Of a stretch of DNA of 64,000 nucleotides, positions 47,281 through 56,084 are shown one piece after another. The notes under the pieces are model-generated. The model worked only from the letters and a program-made list of their open reading frames with translations. It was not told the DNA's origin and did no database searches. This DNA comes from Variovorax paradoxus (GTDB taxonomy: Bacteria; Pseudomonadota; Gammaproteobacteria; Burkholderiales; Burkholderiaceae_C). The stretch's first letter is position 1; the number at the start of each line of letters is the position of its first letter. The stretch lies in contig NZ_JAGGNU010000017.1 of assembly GCF_018614915.1 (NCBI RefSeq), positions 124,001 to 188,000 of the forward strand, read 5' to 3'. Made by a program: the position numbers and the translations under genes.

Positions 47281-47991
47281 TTGATTGTGTCTGACCGCTT
47301 TTCCTCGTCTCCTCCCTCCGTCCTGGGCCTCTCGCGCAATGCCGTCATTGCTGGCGGCGTGGTGTTGTTTCACGTCGCGGCCCTGTGGGCGCTGCAGAGT
47401 GGCCTGCTCCGCCGCGCTGCCGAAGTGGTGATTCCGGTGGAAATCCTGAGCGAATTCATCGAGCCGCCCAAGCCGGCAGAACCACCGCCGCCCCCGCCGC
47501 CCGAGCCCAAGAAAGAAGTGACGAAGACGCCTCCGCCGCCCCGGCCGCAGGCGATACGCGAGCCCAAGCCCACGCCGGCACCCAATGCGCCGACGGGGAG
47601 CATCGAGCCGCCACCGCCGCCGGCGCCCATCGCGCCGCCGGCTCCGCCAGAACCGCCGGCTCCCCCTGCTCCACCGCCGGCACCGCCTGCGCCCAAGCTC
47701 ATCGAGATCAGCCAGGGCCAGACGCAATACATCCGCGAACCCCGCACCACCTACCCGGCAATGAGCAAGCGATTGGGCGAAACCGGCACGGTGATCGTTT
47801 CGGTCTACTTCAACAGCGCAGGCTTCCCCAAGCGGGCCGAGATTTTCAAGTCCAGCGGCTATGACCGGCTCGACCAGGCGGCGCGCGAGGCAGCCATGTC
47901 ATCGCAAGTCACGCCGATTAGGCAGCCGGGGGCCGACGAGGCAACCGTCTACCTGCTGAAGGCGCCTTTCAATTTCACAATTTCCCAATAG
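47281..47991 (+). CDS. tonB: TonB energy transducer
   Basis: 236 residues. One N-terminal membrane anchor (NAVIAGGVVLFHVAALWAL) is followed by a periplasm-spanning Pro/Ala/Glu region of about 90 residues with several poly-proline runs and Lys-Pro stretches. A C-terminal TonB domain (ISQGQTQYIREPRTTYPAMS, RLGETGTVIVSVYF, YDRLDQAAREA) ends it. It passes proton-motive energy from ExbB/ExbD to outer-membrane receptors. The start is TTG at 47281; GTG at 47287 in the same frame is equally possible. ExbB follows after 17 bases. Confidence 0.94.
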   Translation: MIVSDRFSSSPPSVLGLSRNAVIAGGVVLFHVAALWALQSGLLRRAAEVVIPVEILSEFIEPPKPAEPPPPPPPEPKKEVTKTPPPPRPQAIREPKPTPAPNAPTGSIEPPPPPAPIAPPAPPEPPAPPAPPPAPPAPKLIEISQGQTQYIREPRTTYPAMSKRLGETGTVIVSVYFNSAGFPKRAEIFKSSGYDRLDQAAREAAMSSQVTPIRQPGADEATVYLLKAPFNFTISQ

Positions 47992-48008
47992 TTCCCGGAG
48001 CAGTAGAT

Positions 48009-48722
48009 ATGGATTCCCAATTTGGCTTGATGAACGTATGGGCACAGGGCGACTTCGTCACCAAGGCGGTCGCCTTGCTGCTGATCGGCATGTCGCTTGC
48101 GTCGTGGATCGTGATCCTGATCAAGGCGCTGGATGTCATCAAGTACAAGCGCCTCGCGAAGCACTCGCAAGATTTCTGGCACAGCGAAGACTTCGCGACC
48201 GCGCTCAACAAGCTCGGCAAGGACGACAGCAACCCCTTCCGCGCGCTGGCCCTCGAGGGTCGCGAAGCCGCAGCCCATCATCGCAACACCAAGGCCCATC
48301 TGCACGATGCGCTCGACGTGAGCGACTGGATCACGCGTGCACTGCGCAACGGCATCGACGAATTCACTGCGCGTCTGCAGACCGGCCTGGCAATCCTGGC
48401 TTCGGTCGGCTCGACGGCGCCTTTCATCGGCCTTTTCGGCACGGTCTGGGGCATCTACCACGCCCTGATGAGCATCAGCTCGGCCGGCCAAGCCACGATC
48501 GACAAGGTTGCCGGCCCCATCGGCGAGGCGCTGATCATGACGGCACTCGGCCTGGCTGTCGCCATTCCCGCAGTGCTCGGCTACAACGCGCTGGTGCGCG
48601 GCAACAAATTCGTGCTGACCAAGCTCAACAGCTTTGCGCACGACCTCCATGCCTACTTCGTGACCGGCGCGCGGGTCCAAAGCGGCGTCGAGGCCACTGT
48701 CGTTCCGCTCAAGAAAGGCTGA
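48009..48722 (+). CDS. exbB: ExbB, proton channel subunit of TonB system
   Basis: 237 residues, three membrane spans (KAVALLLIGMSLASWIVILI near residue 19; FIGLFGTVWGIYHAL near 140; EALIMTALGLAVAIPAVLGY near 180). GSTAPFIGLFGTVWGIYHAL is the MotA/TolQ/ExbB channel signature. It forms the pentameric channel that powers TonB. It follows tonB by 17 bases and precedes exbD by five. Confidence 0.97.
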   Translation: MDSQFGLMNVWAQGDFVTKAVALLLIGMSLASWIVILIKALDVIKYKRLAKHSQDFWHSEDFATALNKLGKDDSNPFRALALEGREAAAHHRNTKAHLHDALDVSDWITRALRNGIDEFTARLQTGLAILASVGSTAPFIGLFGTVWGIYHALMSISSAGQATIDKVAGPIGEALIMTALGLAVAIPAVLGYNALVRGNKFVLTKLNSFAHDLHAYFVTGARVQSGVEATVVPLKKG

Positions 48723-48727
48723 GCACC

Positions 48728-49141
48728 ATGGCCTTCGGAACCCAGGACGAGCCCGACGAGGTGATGAACGAGATCAACATGACGCCGCTGGTCGACGTCA
48801 TGCTGGTGCTCCTGATCATCTTCATCATCACCGTGCCGGTGATGAAGCACGCAGTGAACATCGACCTGCCCCGCGCCAGCAGCGAGCCGGAGCAGACCAA
48901 ACCGCAGAACATCTTGTTCACCGTGGCTGCCGACGGCAGCTACTACTGGAATGAACAGAAGATCGAGGACAGCGAGTTGAAGACGCGGCTGGCAGCCGAG
49001 GCGGCCAAGGATCCGCAGCCCGAGCTGCACATCCGCGGTGACAAGGCAGTGCGCTATGAGCGCGTGGCGCAGGCCATGTCAGCGGCGCGCGAGACGGGGG
49101 TGCGCAAGATCGGCTTCATCACGGAGCCCGAAGCGAAATAG
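48728..49141 (+). CDS. exbD: ExbD, TonB system subunit
   Basis: 137 residues. The N-terminal NEINMTPLVDVMLVLLIIFI contains the single span with the essential channel Asp (VDVMLVLL). The periplasmic domain ends HIRGDKAVRYERVAQAM. It works with ExbB in the proton channel. Last energy-coupling gene of the tonB-exbB-exbD set; hemP follows behind its own Fur box. Confidence 0.97.
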   Translation: MAFGTQDEPDEVMNEINMTPLVDVMLVLLIIFIITVPVMKHAVNIDLPRASSEPEQTKPQNILFTVAADGSYYWNEQKIEDSELKTRLAAEAAKDPQPELHIRGDKAVRYERVAQAMSAARETGVRKIGFITEPEAK

Positions 49142-49188
49142 AGCCGCTTCGCAAGGCAAAAAGATCCATCGCGACGATTGACTTTTTA

Positions 49189-49207
49189 TTGCGAATCATT
49201 ATCATTC
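49189..49207 (-). promoter_or_regulatory. Fur box upstream of hemP
   Basis: TTGCGAATCATTATCATTC is 30 bases upstream of hemP. Its reverse complement contains ATGATAATGATT, a close match to the 19-bp Fur consensus GATAATGATAATCATTATC. Iron repression of hemP is well known in this group; here it is inferred from the site. Confidence 0.75.
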
Positions 49208-49236
49208 ACCCATCGCTTCGATAAAGGGGATTCTTA

Positions 49237-49449
49237 ATGCCAGCCACTCCCAACGCATTCACCGTCCTGAATCATCCCTCCCTCGACCACTCGGGCGGCG
49301 GTCGCGCCTCGGGCGAGGCGCCCAGCCCTCCTGCTCTTTTCGAAAGCAAGGAGCTTCTCAGGGGCAGCAAGATCGTCGGCATCATGCACAACGGCTCGCT
49401 CTATCGGCTGCAAGCCACCAAACTCGGCAAGCTGATCCTGACCAAATAG
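49237..49449 (+). CDS. hemP: HemP/HmuP family small protein
   Basis: 70 residues. The last 33 carry the family pattern (SKELLRGSKIVGIMHNGSLY, RLQATKLGKLILTK); the first half is polar and variable. HemP/HmuP is needed for expression of heme receptor genes in several rhizobia and Burkholderia, probably as a regulator. AAAGGGG precedes the ATG and a Fur box lies just upstream. No heme receptor gene is within the window. Confidence 0.92.
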   Translation: MPATPNAFTVLNHPSLDHSGGGRASGEAPSPPALFESKELLRGSKIVGIMHNGSLYRLQATKLGKLILTK

Positions 49450-49576
49450 GATCAGCCCGCCCTCGTGCAAGTTTCATCGTGGGGCGACTCGAGGAGATTC
49501 ATCTCCGAAGGGTCGTTTTTTGCTAGCCAACGGTTCGCCGACTAGCCAAGCTTTTTTTCACGTTGACCCCAAAAAG

Positions 49577-49604
49577 AAAACGCCGACCCGCAGGTCGGCG
49601 TTTT
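49577..49604. terminator. Bidirectional terminator between hemP and GlcG/HbpS gene
   Basis: AAAACGCCGACC and GGTCGGCGTTTT form a perfect 12-bp stem with a 4-base loop, with T-runs on both sides. It serves the convergent genes hemP and GlcG/HbpS-like. The 127 bases between hemP and this hairpin hold nothing else I can identify. Confidence 0.9.
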
Positions 49605-49623
49605 GCTTTGAAAAGCCCCGCGA

Positions 49624-50031
49624 TCAGAGACCGAGCGCGGCGATACCCGCCTTGGCAATCTGCGCGTCTTCGTTCGACTTGACGCCGCTCACGCCGACCG
49701 CGCCGATCACGTGGCCGTCCTTGACGATCGGCACGCCGCCCTCGAGCAGGCCGTGCACCGCGGGCGCCGTCAGGAACGAGGTGCGGCCGCCGTTGATCAT
49801 GTCTTCATAGGTCTTGCTTTCGCGCCTGCCCATTGCGGCCGTATGGGCCTTGGCGGGCGCGATGTGCGACGAGAGCGCCGCCGCGCCGTCCAGCCGCTGC
49901 AGCCACAGCAGGTTGCCGGCATCGTCGGCGATGGCGATGGTCACCGCCCAGTTGTTCTTGAGCGCTTCGGCTTCGGCCGCGGCAGCAATGGCCTTGACAT
50001 CGGCGAGTTCGAGAAAAGACTTGGTCTTCAT
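49624..50031 (-). CDS. GlcG/HbpS-family protein
   Basis: 135 residues in one GlcG/HbpS domain (FLELADVKAIAAAAEAEA, AIADDAGNLLWLQRLDGA, GGVPIVKDGHVIGAVGVSG). No signal peptide, so cytoplasmic unlike streptomycete HbpS. Relatives bind heme or corrinoids, or are found in glycolate and diol operons with unknown role. Its position next to the hemP/tonB region hints at heme binding, but it is convergent to that cluster and has its own promoter region. Confidence 0.85.
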   Translation of the reverse strand: MKTKSFLELADVKAIAAAAEAEALKNNWAVTIAIADDAGNLLWLQRLDGAAALSSHIAPAKAHTAAMGRRESKTYEDMINGGRTSFLTAPAVHGLLEGGVPIVKDGHVIGAVGVSGVKSNEDAQIAKAGIAALGL

Positions 50032-50212
50032 GGTCTTGCAAAAAGTGAACAAAGTCTTGAAGCATAGCGGCCCGGACTGCCGGACCCCGATCTCGCGTGG
50101 GCAGAACATGCTTTAGGGACATCCGGAAGCGGGTCTTTGCCGCGGCCCGCTCTTGCGGCAACCTAGAATGGCCCCAACTGCAGCGTTGCAGCCAACCTCA
50201 GGAGTTTCAGCA

Positions 50213-50914
50213 ATGAACGACCGCGTCAACACCCTCGACACCTCCGTCGGCTACGGCCAGACGCTGCCGCAGGCGGAGCGCCAGCGCGTCCTGCGCAATA
50301 CCTACTGGCTGCTCGCCCTGAGCCTGCTGCCCACCGTGCTGGGTGCCTGGCTGGGCGTCGCCACCGGCATCACCCGTTCGCTCAGCGGCGGCCTCGGCCT
50401 CATGGTTTTCCTGGGCGGTGCCTTCGGCTTCATGTTCGCCATCGAGAAGACCAAGAACTCGGCCGCCGGCGTGCCGGTGCTGCTCGGCTTCACCTTCTTC
50501 ATGGGCCTCATGCTGTCGCGGCTGATCGCGATGGTGCTGGGCTTCAAGAACGGCTCCGAATTGATCATGACGGCCTTCGGCGGCACCGCCGGCGTGTTCT
50601 TCGTGATGGCTTCGCTGGCCACGGTGATCAAGCGCGATCTGTCGGGCATGGGCAAGTGGCTGTTCGTCGGCGCGCTGGTGCTGATGGTCGGCGCAATCAT
50701 CAACGTCTTCGTCGGCTCGAGTGCCGGCATGATGGCGATCTCGGTCGCCGCCATCGGCATCTTCTCGGCCTTCATGCTGTATGACCTGAAGCAGATCATG
50801 GACGGCGGCGAGACCAACTACATCAGTGCCACGCTTGCGCTCTACCTGGACCTGTTCAATGTGTTCCAGAGCCTGCTGGCCCTGCTCGGCATCTTCGGCG
50901 GCGAGCGCGACTGA
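50213..50914 (+). CDS. Bax inhibitor-1/YccA family membrane protein
   Basis: 233 residues with seven predicted membrane spans after a 30-residue polar start. The BI-1/YccA pattern is seen in RNTYWLLALSLLPTVLGAWL, FVMASLATVIKRDLSGMGKW and the last span ISATLALYLDLFNVFQSLL with conserved Asp. Homologues leak Ca2+ or inhibit FtsH-type proteolysis. A strong terminator follows directly. Stand-alone gene. Confidence 0.92.
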   Translation: MNDRVNTLDTSVGYGQTLPQAERQRVLRNTYWLLALSLLPTVLGAWLGVATGITRSLSGGLGLMVFLGGAFGFMFAIEKTKNSAAGVPVLLGFTFFMGLMLSRLIAMVLGFKNGSELIMTAFGGTAGVFFVMASLATVIKRDLSGMGKWLFVGALVLMVGAIINVFVGSSAGMMAISVAAIGIFSAFMLYDLKQIMDGGETNYISATLALYLDLFNVFQSLLALLGIFGGERD

Positions 50915-50937
50915 GCGCCTGGTCGACATCACGCAAC

Positions 50938-50960
50938 AAGGGCCCCTCGGGGCCCTTTTT
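50938..50960. terminator. Terminator between BI-1 gene and rlmD
   Basis: AAGGGCCCC and GGGGCCCTT pair around a tight loop followed by TTTTT on the plus strand. It abuts the stop of the convergent rlmD gene, so it probably also ends the rpoS operon transcript from the other side. Confidence 0.8.
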
Positions 50961-52396
50961 CATGCCCGATCGAATACCGCGATCGATTCCACATGCGCCG
51001 TGTGCGGGAACATGTTGACCACGCCCGCGAAGGTACAGCGATAGCCCGCCTGATGCACCAGGAGGCCTGCGTCGCGCGCCAGCGTCGAGGGATTGCAGCT
51101 CACATAGACAATGCGCTTCGGCGGCGACCAGCCGCCCTCGTGCAGCTCGACCTGCTGATGGAGGTCGGCAAGTGCCTTGGCCAGCGCAAATGCGCCTTCG
51201 CGCGGCGGATCGACCAGCCACTTGTCAGCGGCACCGTCGGCCACCAGCATCGCAGGCGTCATCTCGAACAGGTTGCGCGCGACGAAGCTTGTCGCGGCCA
51301 GCGCACGCCGGCCGGGCACGGCGGGCCGATTGCGCTCAAAGTTGTCGGTTGCCCGCGCGACCAGCGTATCGCTACCCTCGATGCCCAGCACCTCGCGCGC
51401 ACGGCTCGCGAGCGGCAGCGTGAAGTTACCGAGACCGCAGAACCAGTCGATCACGCGCTCGTCCGATTGCACGTCGAGCAGGCGCAAGGCACGCCCGACG
51501 AGCGCGCGGTTGATGTGCGCGTTGACCTGCGTGAAATCGGTTGGCTTGAACGGCATCGTGACGCCGAATTCCGGCAACTCGTAGACCAGCGCGGGGCTCT
51601 GCGTCTCGAGGAGCTTGACCGTTTCAGGCCCTTTCGCCTGCAGCCACCATTGCACACCCGCGTGCTGCGCCGCGAACGCCTTGAGCCGATCGATGTCCGC
51701 GACGGAGAGCGGCTCCAGATGCCTCAACACCAGGGCGATCGCGCCGAGGCCGGCACCGCCCGGCGCATCGCCGCAAGCCAGCTCGATCTGCGGACAGGTG
51801 TCGCGCGCCGCCATCGAGCCGATGAGTTCGCGCAGGGGCATGAGCATGTCGCTGACCCTGGACGGCAGCACCGGGCACACCTGCATGTCCGCCAGGTAGC
51901 GGCTCTTGCGCTCGTGGAAACCGATCAGCACCGTGCCCTTCTTGGCGACGTAGCGCATCGAGAGGCGGGCGCGATAGCGGTAGTGCCAGGTAGGCCCTTC
52001 CAGCGGCCGCAGCATGTTCTCGGGGCTCACCTTGCCGAGATGCCACAGGTTGTCCTCGAGCGCACGCTGTTTCACCGCAACTTGCGCTGCGGCATCGAGA
52101 TGCTGCATTTTGCAGCCGCCGCAGGCGCCGGGGTGCAGGCCGAAATGCGGACAGCCGGGCCGCACGCGCTGCGACGATTCGCGGCGAATCGCCGTCACGG
52201 TGCCCTGCTCCCAATTGTTCTTCTTGCGGTGCACGCTGAACTGCACCTCTTCGAAGGGCAAAGCGCCCTCGACGAACACCACCATGCCGTCGGCCTTGTG
52301 CGCTACACCTTGCGCGTCGAGGTCGAGCGACTCGACATGCAGCCATTCATCGCGGGCTTGCTGCTGCGCCGCTTTTTTCTCTATCGAATCCGTCAT
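50960..52396 (-). CDS. rlmD: 23S rRNA (uracil-1939-C5) methyltransferase RlmD
   Basis: 478 residues. An N-terminal TRAM domain ([20 protein letters not shown]) is followed by a four-cysteine iron-sulfur site ([20 protein letters not shown] and a later Cys in MQVCPV). The SAM methyltransferase domain has [23 protein letters not shown] and catalytic Cys in [12 protein letters not shown]. It methylates U1939 of 23S rRNA. It follows rpoS by 26 bases and probably shares its transcript. Confidence 0.96.
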   Translation of the reverse strand: MTDSIEKKAAQQQARDEWLHVESLDLDAQGVAHKADGMVVFVEGALPFEEVQFSVHRKKNNWEQGTVTAIRRESSQRVRPGCPHFGLHPGACGGCKMQHLDAAAQVAVKQRALEDNLWHLGKVSPENMLRPLEGPTWHYRYRARLSMRYVAKKGTVLIGFHERKSRYLADMQVCPVLPSRVSDMLMPLRELIGSMAARDTCPQIELACGDAPGGAGLGAIALVLRHLEPLSVADIDRLKAFAAQHAGVQWWLQAKGPETVKLLETQSPALVYELPEFGVTMPFKPTDFTQVNAHINRALVGRALRLLDVQSDERVIDWFCGLGNFTLPLASRAREVLGIEGSDTLVARATDNFERNRPAVPGRRALAATSFVARNLFEMTPAMLVADGAADKWLVDPPREGAFALAKALADLHQQVELHEGGWSPPKRIVYVSCNPSTLARDAGLLVHQAGYRCTFAGVVNMFPHTAHVESIAVFDRA

Positions 52397-52422
52397 GCAC
52401 GGATTGTCTCAGGGCCGAGACG

Positions 52423-53463
52423 CTATAGAAGTGCGTCGCGCTGCACGCCCGCACGCGCGAGCTGCCGGCGCATCTTGGCGAGCGCCTCGTTCTGGATCTG
52501 CCGCACGCGCTCCCGCGTGAGGCCGAGGCGCACGCTCAACACCTCCAGTGTCTCGGGATCGCGGTCGTGCAGGCCGTAGCGGCCTTCGAGCACCTCGCGC
52601 TCACGTTCGCTCAGTGCAAGAATCCATCGATCGAGAAGCTTCTCGACCTCGTGCGTCTGCGTCACGCCCGTCGGATCTGCGCCCTCGTCCTCGGAAGCCA
52701 CCGTATCGGCCAGACTGAAGCTGTCGTCGCCGCGATCGCTGCCGGCATCGAGCGAACGCGGTGCCTCCGAGAGCGCCATCAGCTCTGCCACAGACTGCAC
52801 ATCGCGGCCCAGCAGCGCCGCTACGTCTTCGACGCGGACACCGTCGGGCCGGCGGGCAATGAAATCGGCGTCTCCTTCCAGCGCACGGCGCGCGCGGACC
52901 ACCTGCTGCAGCTCGCGGACCACATGCACCGGCAGCCGAATTGCGCGAGCTTGCATCATCGCCGCACGTTCGATCGATTGGCGGATCCACCAGGTCGCAT
53001 AGGTGGAGAAGCGAAAGCCCCGCTCCGGCTCGAACTTGTTGATCGCATGCATCAGGCCGAGGTTGCCCTCCTCGATCAGGTCCGCCAGCGGAACACCGCG
53101 GCCGAGATAGGCCTTGGCGATGTTGACCACGAGCCGCAGGTTGTGCTCGATCATCGATTGCCGCGCTGCGAAATCGCCGCTGCGCGCGGCGCAAGCGGTC
53201 TGGTATTCCTCGTCGGGGGTGAACAGCTCGGTGCGTCGGATCTCGCGCAGGTAAACGGTCAGCGAGTCGCCGCCTTCACCGCCCAGATCGACCGGTGCCG
53301 CATCGCGTGAAATCTCTTGCAGAGCCTCTTTGTCCGCGCGGGCGACAGGATCATCCGCAGGAGCGACGAGGCTCGCGGGCCTGTAGGGCCGGAACGCCGA
53401 GGCGCCGCCGTTGCCCGCCACGCGCCGCACGACCGGGATGCGACGAGGGACGGAGGCAGCCAT
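52423..53463 (-). CDS. rpoS: RNA polymerase sigma factor RpoS
   Basis: 346 residues. Region 1.2 (DSLTVYLREIRRTELFTPDE) is followed by region 2 (IEHNLRLVVNIAKAYLGRG, LMHAINKFEPERGFRFSTYA, TWWIRQSIERA). Region 3 is GVRVEDVAALLG and region 4.2 is LTRERVRQIQNEALAKMRRQ. The N-terminal 60 residues are basic and variable. General stress/stationary-phase sigma factor. The neighbours surE-pcm-nlpD upstream confirm RpoS rather than RpoD; part of rpoS expression usually comes from a promoter within nlpD. Confidence 0.97.
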   Translation of the reverse strand: MAASVPRRIPVVRRVAGNGGASAFRPYRPASLVAPADDPVARADKEALQEISRDAAPVDLGGEGGDSLTVYLREIRRTELFTPDEEYQTACAARSGDFAARQSMIEHNLRLVVNIAKAYLGRGVPLADLIEEGNLGLMHAINKFEPERGFRFSTYATWWIRQSIERAAMMQARAIRLPVHVVRELQQVVRARRALEGDADFIARRPDGVRVEDVAALLGRDVQSVAELMALSEAPRSLDAGSDRGDDSFSLADTVASEDEGADPTGVTQTHEVEKLLDRWILALSEREREVLEGRYGLHDRDPETLEVLSVRLGLTRERVRQIQNEALAKMRRQLARAGVQRDALL

Positions 53464-53471
53464 GCATGACC

Positions 53472-54407
53472 CTAGCGCGCGGGCAGGTAGCGTGCCGGAT
53501 CGACCGGCTTGCCCTGTCGGCGGATTTCGAAATGCAGCTTCACGCGATCCGCGTCGCTGTTGCCCATTTCTGCAATCTTCTGGCCCTTTTGAACCGACTG
53601 GTCTTCCTTCACCAGCAATGTCCGGTTGTGCGCATAGGCAGTGAGGTAGGTATTGTTGTGCTTCAGGATGATCAGGTTGCCATAGCCCCGCAAACCGGCG
53701 CCGGCATAGACCACTCGCCCATCGGCCGCGGCAAGCACCGAGTCGCCGGCCTTGCCGCCGATGTCGAGACCCTTGTTCTTGGCTTCGTCAAAGCCCGCAA
53801 TCAGCGAACCCTGCGCCGGCCAGATCCAGCCCACGTCTTCATCGCCGGATGCCGTGGCAGCCGGCGCAGCAGGCGAGGCGGTGGCAATGGGCGGGACCGG
53901 GGTGGGCTTGGTGGCCGCACTGGCCGCGGCCGCGGGGGCCGCTGCGCCGGACGATGGCGCGACGGCGGTCTGCGTAACCGGCCGCGTCACGGCGCCCGAG
54001 CCTTCGGTGGCGCCCGATGCAGTCCCCGGTGCCGCAGCGCCGGCCGGCGGGATCACGCGCAGCACCTGACCGACTTCGATCAAATCGGGATTGTCGAGAT
54101 TGTTCCATCGAGCAATGTTCTGCCAGCTCTGGCCGGTCTCGGTGCCGATGCGGCGGATGGTGTCACCAGGGCGCACCGCGTAGTAGCCGGGCTTGCCGTA
54201 GTTCTCGATGCCTGGCAGCGGCTTGCCCGAAGCGTCCGTGGTGATCGGCGGGACACCGGTACCACCCGTCACGGCAGCCGGTGCACTGGTCATCGTGCCG
54301 CGGTCCTCGACCGGCACGGGGCCGCGCCTGGCGGCACACCCCGCAATCAAGAGCGCGACCAGCAGCGTCACGCCGGCAAGCCAGCCCCGATTGCCAATAC
54401 CCAGCAT
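53472..54407 (-). CDS. nlpD: Lipoprotein NlpD (LysM + degenerate LytM)
   Basis: 311 residues. A lipoprotein signal ends in LIAGC with Cys24. One LysM domain (about 75-120, YYAVRPGDTIRRIGTETGQS) is followed by an Ala/Pro/Thr-rich linker (about 125-190). The C-terminal LytM domain (about 200-305) carries NKGLDIGGKAGDSVLAAADG, which lacks the zinc-binding HxxxD histidine. It is therefore an amidase activator, not an enzyme, as in E. coli NlpD controlling AmiC at the septum. GAAGGAAG favours the ATG at 54407 over one five codons earlier. Eight bases separate it from rpoS. Confidence 0.95.
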   Translation of the reverse strand: MLGIGNRGWLAGVTLLVALLIAGCAARRGPVPVEDRGTMTSAPAAVTGGTGVPPITTDASGKPLPGIENYGKPGYYAVRPGDTIRRIGTETGQSWQNIARWNNLDNPDLIEVGQVLRVIPPAGAAAPGTASGATEGSGAVTRPVTQTAVAPSSGAAAPAAAASAATKPTPVPPIATASPAAPAATASGDEDVGWIWPAQGSLIAGFDEAKNKGLDIGGKAGDSVLAAADGRVVYAGAGLRGYGNLIILKHNNTYLTAYAHNRTLLVKEDQSVQKGQKIAEMGNSDADRVKLHFEIRRQGKPVDPARYLPAR

Positions 54408-54418
54408 GTGTTCTTCCT

Positions 54419-55192
54419 TCAAGCAATTCCCGATTTTAGGGGGACAAAGTGAACCGGCTCAAGAATGCGGCGCTCCACTCCCCGCGCTGTTTTGTCGATC
54501 ACGACAAGGGCTTGTTTGCCGACTGCGGACTGCGTCGGCGCGACGATGCGACCGCCCACGGCCAGCTGCGCGATCCATGCCTCCGGCACCGCTTCTCCGC
54601 CGGCCGCCGCGATGATGCCCGCGTAGGGCGCACCCTTCGCATAGCCCGCCATGCCGTCGCCCAACAACAGATGCACTGTGGCCAGCCGGAACGATCGGAG
54701 GTTGGTGCGGGCCCGCTCGTGCAATCCGCGCAGCCGTTCGATGCTGTAGACCTCGGTCGCAATATGGCTCAACACCACGGCCTGGTAGCCGCAACCGGTG
54801 CCGATCTCGAGCACGCGGCCCAGGAGGCCGGCGGGCTTGTTTGCCAATGCGGGCGCGCCAAGCAGCAGTTCGATCATGCGGGCCACCACATTCGGCTTCG
54901 AGATGGTTTGGCCCAGCCCAATCGGCAGGCTCGTGTCTTCGTAGGCCTGGTTGACCAGTGCGCTGTCGACGAAAAGATGACGCTCGACGGTGCCCATGGC
55001 GCGCAGCACCCGCGCGTCGGCGATGCCCTGCACGGCGAGCCGCTGGACCATGCGTGCGCGCACCGCGTCCGAGGCCATCGATGGCGTGTGATGGACGAGC
55101 GGCTTGACCGGCACGGCGGACGTGCGCCCGCGCGTCACAGCCGACGCGGTGGGCGTGAGCCGCACGGGAAATCCGGGTCGCTGACTCGCCAT
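54419..55192 (-). CDS. pcm: Protein-L-isoaspartate O-methyltransferase
   Basis: 257 residues. SAM site LGRVLEIGTGCGYQAVVLSH (near 145), HLFVDSALVNQAYEDTSLPI and LGQTISKPNVVARM are diagnostic. The first about 45 residues are an extra basic N-terminal region common in Burkholderiales. It repairs isoaspartyl residues in ageing proteins. One base lies between the surE stop and this start; nlpD follows after 11 bases. Confidence 0.95.
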   Translation of the reverse strand: MASQRPGFPVRLTPTASAVTRGRTSAVPVKPLVHHTPSMASDAVRARMVQRLAVQGIADARVLRAMGTVERHLFVDSALVNQAYEDTSLPIGLGQTISKPNVVARMIELLLGAPALANKPAGLLGRVLEIGTGCGYQAVVLSHIATEVYSIERLRGLHERARTNLRSFRLATVHLLLGDGMAGYAKGAPYAGIIAAAGGEAVPEAWIAQLAVGGRIVAPTQSAVGKQALVVIDKTARGVERRILEPVHFVPLKSGIA

Positions 55193-55193
55193 G

Positions 55194-55958
55194 TCAGGAG
55201 GGCTCGCCCAGGCGAGCCACTGTCTCTCGCCACTGGCCCAGGTTGGCATGGTCGGTCAGATCGATCTGCAACGGCGTGAGCGCAATGTGACCGGCCGCCG
55301 TTGCATGGAAGTCGGTGCCCTCGCCGCTGTCCTTGGCGCCGCCCGCTCCCGCGATCCAGTACATGGTCTCGCCGCGCGGGCTGTCCTGCGTGATGACCTT
55401 TTCGGCTGCATGGCGGCGCCCCAGCCTGCAGACCTTGACCGATTTCAGCTCGTCGAACGGCAGATTGGGCACGTTGACGTTGAGCAGAAATGCGCCGCTC
55501 TCGAGCATGCGTTCGCGCTCGATCTGCTCGACCAGCCGCCGCGCCGCGCGAGCCGCCGCGTCGACATGGGCCCAGCCCTTTTCGATTTGCGAGAACGCGA
55601 TCGCGGGGATGCCGAAAAGATAGGCTTCCATGGCGGCGCCGACGGTGCCCGAGTAGATGGTGTCGTCGCCCATGTTGGCGCCGTTGTTGATGCCGGAAAC
55701 CACCAGATCGGGCCGGTAGTCGAGCAGGCCCTTGAGTGCGATGTGCACGCAGTCGGCGGGCGTGCCCGTCACGTAGCGAAAGCCGTTGTGCGCGGTGTGC
55801 ACATAGAGCGGCGCTGCCAGCGTGAGCGCGTTCGACTTGGCGCTGTTGTTGTGCTCCGGCGCGACCACTTCCACGTCCGCCACGTCCTTCAGTGCATCGT
55901 GCAGTGCGACGATGCCGGGAGCCTGGAAGCCATCGTCGTTCGAAATAAGTATCTTCAT
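55194..55958 (-). CDS. surE: 5'/3'-nucleotidase SurE
   Basis: 254 residues. The metal site MKILISNDDGFQAPGI (Asp8, Asp9), APEHNNSAKSNALT, LDYRPDLVVSGINNGANMGD (Asn) and YSGTVGAAMEA are all typical. It dephosphorylates nucleoside monophosphates under stress. First gene of surE-pcm-nlpD-rpoS-rlmD. Confidence 0.97.
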   Translation of the reverse strand: MKILISNDDGFQAPGIVALHDALKDVADVEVVAPEHNNSAKSNALTLAAPLYVHTAHNGFRYVTGTPADCVHIALKGLLDYRPDLVVSGINNGANMGDDTIYSGTVGAAMEAYLFGIPAIAFSQIEKGWAHVDAAARAARRLVEQIERERMLESGAFLLNVNVPNLPFDELKSVKVCRLGRRHAAEKVITQDSPRGETMYWIAGAGGAKDSGEGTDFHATAAGHIALTPLQIDLTDHANLGQWRETVARLGEPS

Positions 55959-56084
55959 GTCGTCGGTGAGTGCGCGCGATTGTAGGCGGCCGGGGCGTCA
56001 CGACAGGGACAATGCCGACCGCCCAGCCCGCCTATCATGGCCCGGATTCATTGCCCCGAAGTCCACCCCCAAGGAGACACGAGC

